This document shows, piece by piece, positions 58,502-64,000 of a stretch of 64,000 bases of DNA. The stretch spans positions 62,001 to 126,000 of the forward strand of contig NZ_JAFYYT010000047.1 in NCBI RefSeq assembly GCF_017549005.1, written 5' to 3'. The stretch is from Ruminococcus sp. (GTDB lineage Bacteria; Bacillota; Clostridia; Oscillospirales; Ruminococcaceae). The notes below the pieces were generated by a model. The model searched no databases and was not told the DNA's origin. It saw only the letters and a list, made by a program, of their open reading frames with translations. Each line of letters begins with the position of its first letter. The first letter of the stretch is position 1. Position numbers and translations under genes: made by a program.

Positions 58502-58530
58502 GTGACAACGCAGGAAAAATGTGCTATAAT
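58502..58530 (+). promoter_or_regulatory. Promoter of metG
   Basis: GTGACA (58502-58507), 17 bases, TATAAT (58525-58530). No T-box or other leader was found before metG. Confidence 0.7.
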
Positions 58531-58594
58531 ATAATTTGTATCCCTTTCTTTCATTTGGAAACGGGAAATAAACACTAAGATTGGAGCGATCCTT

Positions 58595-60580
58595 ATGTCA
58601 AAGAAACCCTTTTACATTACCACACCGATTTATTATCCGTCGGGCGATCCGCATATCGGACACTGCTACACCACAGTAGCCTGCGATACTATAGCCCGTT
58701 ACAAGCGAATGCAGGGTTATGACGTAATGTTCCTTACAGGCACAGACGAGCACGGCCTGAAAATAGAGCAGAAAGCTGCCGAGCAGGGCGTAACTCCCAA
58801 GGAGTACGTTGACGTTATCGTGAGCAAATTCAAGAACCTCTGGAAATACATGAACATTTCCTACGACAGATATATCCGTACCACTGACGACTACCACGTA
58901 GAAGCGGTACAGAAGATATTCAAGGCTCTCTACGACAAGGGCTACATCTACAAGGGCGAATATTCGGGCAAGTACTGCACTCCATGCGAGAGCTTCTGGA
59001 CAGACTCCCAGCTTGACGAGAACGGTTGCTGTCCCGAGTGTCACAGACCTGTCAAGTTCGCAAAGGAAGAAGCTTATTTCTTCAAGATGTCTCCCTTTGC
59101 TGAGCGTATAGAGAAGCTCCTCATGGAGACAGACTACCTCCGTCCGAAGACAAGAGCTGTTGAGCTGGTAAACAACTTCATCAAGCCCGGTCTCGAGGAC
59201 CTCTGCGTATCGCGAACCTCATTCACATGGGGAGTTCCCGTATCTTTCGACGAAAAGCACGTTGTATACGTATGGATAGACGCGCTTTCAAACTATATCA
59301 CAGCTCTCGGCTATGAGAACTCGGCACACAGCGACTTTGAGAAGTACTGGCCTGCCGACGTTCATATGGTTGCAAAGGACATCATGCGTTTCCACGCTAT
59401 CATATGGCCTGCAATGCTCATGGCTCTCGACCTGCCTCTCCCGAAGCACCTTGCAGTACACGGCTATATCACAATGCAGAGCAAGGGCGGCGAGAGCGTA
59501 AAGATGTCGAAGTCCCTCGGCAATGTAGTTGACCCCTTCGTACTTGGCGAGCGTTACGGCTGCGACTCCATAAGATACCATATCCTCCGCGAAATGGCTC
59601 TCGGAGCAGACAGCCTCTTCTCAAACGAGATAATGATAAACCGTATCAATTCCGACCTTGCAAACGGCTTCGGAAACCTTGTTTCACGTACCGTCGCAAT
59701 GGCTGACAAGTATTTCGGCGGAACTCTCCCGACAGAGCGCGAAAGCAACGCTCTCGACGACGAGTTCAAGGCAACAGTTTCCGCACTCTGCGGCGAAGTT
59801 GACAAATGTATCGACGAGACAAAGCTCAAACAGGCTCTCGAGGAGATATCAAAGGTCGTTGACCGTGCAAACAAGTACATCGACGAGACAGAGCCGTGGA
59901 AGCTTGGCAAGGACGAGGCTAAGAAGGCTCGCCTTGCGGCAGTTCTCTACAATCTTCTTGAAGCTATCCGTATAACCTCATCTCTCCTCGCCCCCTTCAT
60001 GCCTACCACAATGCCGAAGGTATGGGAGCAGATAGGCGCAACAGCAGCAGATGTCGAGTACGAAAAGCTCGGCAGGTTCGGCGTACTTCCCGAGAATGTA
60101 ACAGTCCATAAGGGAGAGATACTCTTCCCGAGAATAGACGTTGACAAGGAGATAGAGGAGCTCAACGCCATACTCACAAAGAATATGGAGGCTGCAAAGG
60201 CAAAGCTCTCAGCAGAGGAAAAGGGCGAAGCTCCCGCAGAAGCTGTACAGCTCGCACCCGAGATAACTATCGACGACTTTGCAAAGGTAGAGATAAGAGT
60301 TGCAAAGGTAGTTGCCTGTGAAAAGGTGAAGAAGTCGGACAAGCTCCTTTGCCTGCAGCTTGACGACGGAATGGGCGGACGTCAGGTAGTATCGGGAATC
60401 GCTCAGTATTACCAGCCCGAGGACCTTATCGGAAAGAAGCTCCAGCTCATTGCAAACCTCAAGCCCGTAAAGCTCAGAGGAGTTGACAGCAACGGCATGA
60501 TCTGCGCGGCTGATACTCCCGACGGAGTTAAGGTGATATTTGTGGACGACAGCATACCTGTCGGCTCAAAGGTAAGATAA
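58595..60580 (+). CDS. metG: Methionyl-tRNA synthetase
   Basis: 661 residues. HIGH motif (GDPHIGHCY), a four-cysteine zinc knuckle (CTPCESFW ... CCPECH), KMSKS (VKMSKSLGN) and a C-terminal EMAP/Trbp111-type tRNA-binding domain (about 560-661, EVRVAKV-like EIRVAKVVACEKVKKSDKL). Charges tRNA-Met. The next gene's ATG abuts the stop codon. Confidence 0.97.
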   Translation: MSKKPFYITTPIYYPSGDPHIGHCYTTVACDTIARYKRMQGYDVMFLTGTDEHGLKIEQKAAEQGVTPKEYVDVIVSKFKNLWKYMNISYDRYIRTTDDYHVEAVQKIFKALYDKGYIYKGEYSGKYCTPCESFWTDSQLDENGCCPECHRPVKFAKEEAYFFKMSPFAERIEKLLMETDYLRPKTRAVELVNNFIKPGLEDLCVSRTSFTWGVPVSFDEKHVVYVWIDALSNYITALGYENSAHSDFEKYWPADVHMVAKDIMRFHAIIWPAMLMALDLPLPKHLAVHGYITMQSKGGESVKMSKSLGNVVDPFVLGERYGCDSIRYHILREMALGADSLFSNEIMINRINSDLANGFGNLVSRTVAMADKYFGGTLPTERESNALDDEFKATVSALCGEVDKCIDETKLKQALEEISKVVDRANKYIDETEPWKLGKDEAKKARLAAVLYNLLEAIRITSSLLAPFMPTTMPKVWEQIGATAADVEYEKLGRFGVLPENVTVHKGEILFPRIDVDKEIEELNAILTKNMEAAKAKLSAEEKGEAPAEAVQLAPEITIDDFAKVEIRVAKVVACEKVKKSDKLLCLQLDDGMGGRQVVSGIAQYYQPEDLIGKKLQLIANLKPVKLRGVDSNGMICAADTPDGVKVIFVDDSIPVGSKVR

Positions 60581-60904
60581 ATGTACGGGGAGATATACTC
60601 CTCGGTGAAGCGTTGGCTTCAGGAGATATCGCAGAAATATCAGGGCAAAGTAAAAATAACGGTAAAGAACGACTCTCCCGGACACTTTTGGGCAGACGTT
60701 GACACTGACCGCTGTTTTGGCGAGCTTATAGTATCGGAGAGCGGATTCCGCCCTTACAGATACGTGTCCTTCACTGTACTTGACAGCAGGGCGGATACAG
60801 CGCAGCAACCTGTTTTCGTATACTTTGACAGCGAAAAAGATACTCCCGGGGACGTTCTCCGCGGACTTGACAAGGGTATTGCCTTTATCATCACTGATAT
60901 TTAG
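60581..60904 (+). CDS. Hypothetical protein co-transcribed with metG
   Basis: 107 residues. Alpha/beta with KRWLQEISQKYQGKVKITVKND and GELIVSESGFRPYRYVSFTVLD. The ATG follows the metG stop without a gap, so translation is coupled. Family not recognised. Confidence 0.65.
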   Translation: MYGEIYSSVKRWLQEISQKYQGKVKITVKNDSPGHFWADVDTDRCFGELIVSESGFRPYRYVSFTVLDSRADTAQQPVFVYFDSEKDTPGDVLRGLDKGIAFIITDI

Positions 60905-60910
60905 TTTTTT

Positions 60911-60944
60911 AAGCCCCTGACATTATGTCAGGGGCTTGTTTTCT
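60911..60944 (+). terminator. Terminator of the metG operon
   Basis: Stem AAGCCCCTGACAT/ATGTCAGGGGCTT preceded and followed by T-rich DNA. Confidence 0.85.
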
Positions 60945-61015
60945 GTTCTTTCGACATCAAACGTATCCTATCGCCAAAAAAGCAGATATGTAATATAATG
61001 TAACAGTTTTTTTAC

Positions 61016-61044
61016 TTGACATATTTTACCTTTTGACTTATAAT
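61016..61044 (+). promoter_or_regulatory. Promoter of the zinc-ribbon membrane protein gene
   Basis: TTGACA (61016-61021), 17 bases, TATAAT (61039-61044). Confidence 0.9.
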
Positions 61045-61121
61045 AATTATAAATTCAGAAGCCGATTTAAGGCGGCTGTAAGCTTAAAGATACGGAATAC
61101 ACAAAAAACAGGAGGAATATT

Positions 61122-62672
61122 ATGATCTGCAAAAAGTGCGGAAGCGAAATGCCCGAGGACGCTCTGTTCTGTACGGAGTGCGGAGCTTCGCTCAAAAAGG
61201 AAGATACACCTGTTACAGAAACTGTGAACGAGACTACAGAGGAAATAAAGGAAACTGCCGGAGAAATAAAGGAAACGGCAGAACAAGCCGCAGAAGAGGC
61301 TAAGGAAACTTTCAGGGACGACGAGCCAACCTCCATTCTTCCTCATCTTGAAGAGGTCATCGCAAATAACGAGGAGGCTCTCAGCCTTACTCAGGAGGAC
61401 GTGCAGCTCCTCAACGACGAGCCTACGGAGATACTCAGCTCCTCGGAGACAATAGAGCTCCCCGAGCCTGACCCTGTTCCCGAGCCCGAAAGCGTTACGG
61501 AGGTCTTACATACTGACGGGGATAAGCCTGCGGAGTTCCCGAAACAGGAGGCTCCCGCAGCTGCTGTGAATGGCGCTGCCGACGCTTTCAATGACAACAG
61601 CAATACAATGGAGATACCTGTTCAGGGCGGACAGGACTATTACAGCAATCCGCAGTATGCCGCACAGCAGAGCGCTCCCGTAATACCGCCCCAGCAGCCG
61701 GTACAGACAGCTCCCGAGCCTGCGCCCATGCCGCAGCAGCCGGCAGAGCAGCCGAAGGTCCGCAAAAAGGTAGGCGGAGGACGTATCTTCGGAGCTTCAC
61801 TTGTGACTATATTCGCAGTATTGTTCATGCTCCTGTTCAGCTTTGTACTTGCGATAAAGCTGGGTGCAAACGGCTCGGTCATCAGGAGAAGATTTGAAAA
61901 GCTGAACGACCAGACCGTTCTCACAGCCGAATTTGACGGCAAGGAGCTTTCAAAGACGCTGTACAACTCACTCGGCTTCAGGACTGCAACTCATGGAATG
62001 GCAGACGAAGCGGCTTTCAAGAGATATCTCCTTGCGACCGACTTCCGTGAGTACGCAGGACGGGTTGCGGAGGACTACCTTGATTTCATAATAGACGGCG
62101 AAGGTTCAAATCCTTCAATAACAGCAGGCGATTTTGTGAATGATTTCGTGAAAGCAAACAGCAGCGCCGCAGAGGACGAGTTCGGATACGAGCTCACCGA
62201 CGAGGACTATGAGCTTCTCGAAAAGAATCTCGACAAGGACAATTTCTCCGATTCTCTCAGCGTAAGAGAGTGGAGAAGACAGCTCGGCTTTGACATTGAC
62301 AAGCTCAGCTACCTGTTCTCATTCATAACTATCGGAATCATCGGCGGTATCGTACTGCTCTTCCTTATATGGATAAGCGCTATCGTGGACAAGCGCGCAA
62401 AGCACGTAACGGGCTTCTTTGCAACGATATTCAATATCGTGGGAATAATAGTGTTCCTGTCGGGACTTGTTATCATCGTAGGCTCGGCAGTAGCCTTCAC
62501 ATTCACACATAATGTGGGCTTCTACCTGTCCGAGAGCCTTCTTCTCCCGTTATCAGTGATACTGCTCATAATCGGCGGCGCGGAGCTCCTCCTTGGTTTC
62601 GTTTTCAGAAAGTCCAACAGGATAATAAAGAAAAAGGCAAAGAAAGCAGCAGCTGCAAACGCACAGAAATAA
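61122..62672 (+). CDS. Zinc-ribbon multi-pass membrane protein, unknown
   Basis: 516 residues. An N-terminal zinc ribbon (CKKCGSEMPEDALFCTECG) is followed by a helical Glu/Thr-rich segment (EEIKETAGEIKETAEQAAEE), a Pro/Gln-rich disordered part to about residue 220, TM1 about 226-248, an extracytoplasmic alpha-helical region (about 255-395) and three C-terminal TM helices (about 398-500) with a Lys-rich tail. RBS AGGAGG. Function unknown; zinc-ribbon membrane proteins of this style are frequent in ruminococci. Confidence 0.75.
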   Translation: MICKKCGSEMPEDALFCTECGASLKKEDTPVTETVNETTEEIKETAGEIKETAEQAAEEAKETFRDDEPTSILPHLEEVIANNEEALSLTQEDVQLLNDEPTEILSSSETIELPEPDPVPEPESVTEVLHTDGDKPAEFPKQEAPAAAVNGAADAFNDNSNTMEIPVQGGQDYYSNPQYAAQQSAPVIPPQQPVQTAPEPAPMPQQPAEQPKVRKKVGGGRIFGASLVTIFAVLFMLLFSFVLAIKLGANGSVIRRRFEKLNDQTVLTAEFDGKELSKTLYNSLGFRTATHGMADEAAFKRYLLATDFREYAGRVAEDYLDFIIDGEGSNPSITAGDFVNDFVKANSSAAEDEFGYELTDEDYELLEKNLDKDNFSDSLSVREWRRQLGFDIDKLSYLFSFITIGIIGGIVLLFLIWISAIVDKRAKHVTGFFATIFNIVGIIVFLSGLVIIVGSAVAFTFTHNVGFYLSESLLLPLSVILLIIGGAELLLGFVFRKSNRIIKKKAKKAAAANAQK

Positions 62673-62693
62673 CGAATAATAAAATCCGGAAGT

Positions 62694-62760
62694 ATACTGT
62701 GGTACCTATATAGAGTACAAAACTGCTAAATGAGTACACAGTATACCTCCGGACTTTTTG
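62694..62760. terminator. Bidirectional terminator with long stem and 35-nt loop
   Basis: TCCGG-AGTATACTGTG pairs with CACAGTATAC-TCCGGA around a loop of about 35 bases; A-run left, T-run right. It separates convergent genes. Confidence 0.8.
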
Positions 62761-62762
62761 TG

Positions 62763-63113
62763 CTATTCTGCCGTTTCAACCAAATAACGGAGCCTTTCAG
62801 CGATCTCTTCTCTGTACTTGCAGTTTTCGGGCTCAACGGAGAAAGAAACGATATCGTAATCAATGTCATACACCATAGTAAAGGGAACATCTCCCATATT
62901 ACATCTATATTGTCTGCACCACATGAGTTCTTGGCCGTTTTCGGTTCCGGCGAGCATATCAGCTTTTCTGAGCAGTTCAATAAAGAAGCGCAGAGCAGCT
63001 CCGCGTTCACCGTTTTTGTAAAAAACTGACGGTATGAGTTCTTTTTCGTTGAAATTCAGCTCAAAGCAGTTGTCAAAGCCTGCCTTTGACTTTCTGTAAC
63101 CGATACTTACCAT
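62763..63113 (-). CDS. Hypothetical protein
   Basis: 116 residues, RBS AAGGAGGG. Alpha/beta with FDNCFELNFNEKELIPSVFY and TMVYDIDYDIVSFSVEPEN; no signal peptide or motif recognised. Resembles small cytoplasmic ruminococcal proteins of unknown role. Confidence 0.65.
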   Translation of the reverse strand: MVSIGYRKSKAGFDNCFELNFNEKELIPSVFYKNGERGAALRFFIELLRKADMLAGTENGQELMWCRQYRCNMGDVPFTMVYDIDYDIVSFSVEPENCKYREEIAERLRYLVETAE

Positions 63114-63216
63114 AGCTTATGCCCTCCTTTTTCTTTAATCATACATCTGTATGCGGGATTTGTCAATGAGGAACTCTTCCGGAGAATGGCTGATAGCAGG
63201 CGGAACGTCTCCCTAC

Positions 63217-63245
63217 TTGTTTTTTTCTCCGAAAAGTGGTATAAT
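63217..63245 (+). promoter_or_regulatory. Promoter of the PHP phosphatase gene
   Basis: TTGTTT (63217-63222), 17 bases, TATAAT (63240-63245). Confidence 0.7.
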
Positions 63246-63269
63246 CATACTTTGAAAGGGGAGATTGGA

Positions 63270-64000
63270 ATGTTTGCCAATTACCATACGCATACCTGCC
63301 GCTGCGGACACGCGCAGGGAGAGGACAGGGAGTTCGTTGAGCACGCTATTGCAGGCGGAATAAAGGTCCTCGGCTTTGCGGATCACTGTCCGTGGGTGTT
63401 TGATAACGGGTATGTTTCGGATATAAGAATGAAACTATCGGAGGTCGAGGGATATTTCAGGTCGCTCACTGACCTTAAAAAGGAATATTCCGACGATATC
63501 AGGATATATATAGGTTTTGAGGCGGAGTACATACCTCAGCTCATCGAAGCGCAGGACAGACTTCTTGCTGATTATCCCCTTGATTATATGATAATGGGAC
63601 AGCATTTCAACGACCCCGAGTACGAGGGGGACTACATGGGAGCTCCCGTATTCAGGGAGAGTCTGCTCATACAGTACGTCGACAGGATAATAGAGGGAAT
63701 GGAGTCGGGAAGATACCGCTATGTAGCTCATCCCGACCTGATACGCTACATGGGCGGCGACGAGGAGTACGAAAAGCATATGACGCGCCTGTGCGAGTAC
63801 CTTAAAGTCAAGGATATCCCTGTTGAGATTAATCTGCTGGGTATGGCAGGCGGCAGGCACTATCCCTCGGACAGGTTTTTCAGTATCGCACAGAAGATCG
63901 GCAACAAGGCCATAATCGGCTGTGACGCACATATCCCCGGAGCCCTCTGCGACAGCGCAGCAATAAAGAGAGGCAGGGAGTTCGCAGACAGATACGGACT
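63270..64000 (+). CDS. PHP-domain histidinol-phosphatase-like protein (partial)
   Basis: 243 codons before the window ends. YHTHTCRCGHA at the start, FADHCPW, FEAEY, MIMGQHF, VAHPDLIRYMG and GCDAHIP supply the metal-binding His/Glu/Asp residues of the polymerase-and-histidinol-phosphatase fold, closest to HisJ-type histidinol phosphatases. It would remove phosphate in histidine synthesis, though related PHP enzymes act on other sugar phosphates. RBS GGGGAG. Confidence 0.8.
   Translation, partial: MFANYHTHTCRCGHAQGEDREFVEHAIAGGIKVLGFADHCPWVFDNGYVSDIRMKLSEVEGYFRSLTDLKKEYSDDIRIYIGFEAEYIPQLIEAQDRLLADYPLDYMIMGQHFNDPEYEGDYMGAPVFRESLLIQYVDRIIEGMESGRYRYVAHPDLIRYMGGDEEYEKHMTRLCEYLKVKDIPVEINLLGMAGGRHYPSDRFFSIAQKIGNKAIIGCDAHIPGALCDSAAIKRGREFADRYG

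Noticed and set aside
58531-58594. Riboswitch or T-box in front of metG
   Set aside because: The leader is only about 60 bases with no conserved bulge, stem I or terminator.

Overview
The window looks like a chromosome segment of a fibre-degrading Ruminococcus (Clostridia). The evidence is dockerin-tailed secreted proteins with Thr-rich linkers, a possible adaptor scaffoldin, cellobiose phosphorylase, pyruvate phosphate dikinase, TTGACA/TATAAT promoters, strong AGGAGG ribosome sites and short hairpin terminators. The species cannot be fixed from sequence alone; R. flavefaciens-like or R. champanellensis-like is a guess based on the cohesin-dockerin protein.

Layout. 1-1716: C-terminal part of a GH74-like xyloglucanase with dockerin. 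1751-8837 (minus): a compact phage head/packaging operon (small and large terminase, portal, capsid, protease, connectors, hub-like protein) with no tail tape measure, lysis or integrase gene. 9167-18927: host genes (ECF S component, cellobiose phosphorylase, leucine-rich repeat zinc-ribbon protein, Nudix hydrolase, an AbiH-like defence protein) and a T-box leader in front of an unusual HTH-cupin-acyl-CoA ligase fusion. 19117-44024: about 25 kb of integrated DNA at the 3' end of ppdK. It consists of two tandem related elements. Element 1 (19117-37829) carries a large serine recombinase, MGMT, a nuclease-like protein, three oriT-like palindromes, an FMN reductase, a UvrA-like ABC protein, SSB, a MazG-like/nuclease-helicase pair and a complete Wadjet jetDABC operon. 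Element 2 (37822-44024) has no recombinase and carries an AbiEi-like regulator and a five-gene RloA-RloB-small-HAD-DUF6119 operon. 43992-64000: host genes (ppdK, a lipoprotein, glmU, an RNA locus, a two-component system, a GH26-like hydrolase, ispD, two dockerin proteins, metG, a zinc-ribbon membrane protein, a PHP phosphatase).

The most striking reading is at the ppdK integration site. The attachment core lies inside the recombinase coding sequence. In the integrated state the recombinase body ends six codons into ppdK-derived DNA, while a 48-codon continuation in the same frame sits at the far right end of the composite (and again, slightly diverged, at the internal junction). The same arm also encodes a replacement ppdK C-terminus in another frame. 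Circularisation would rejoin the recombinase; integration truncates it and repairs the host gene.

Other highlights are: a ~455-nt structured RNA of unrecognised family with its own promoter and terminator (48972-49427, minus); palindromic elements sitting exactly in the loops of two rho-independent terminators (14117-14314 and 56214-56579); T-box control of an acyl-CoA ligase, which may connect uncharged tRNA to activation of branched-chain or aromatic acids; and a histidine kinase whose extracellular part has a Trp/Gln/Asn-rich 12-residue tandem repeat. No tRNA, rRNA or CRISPR array was seen.
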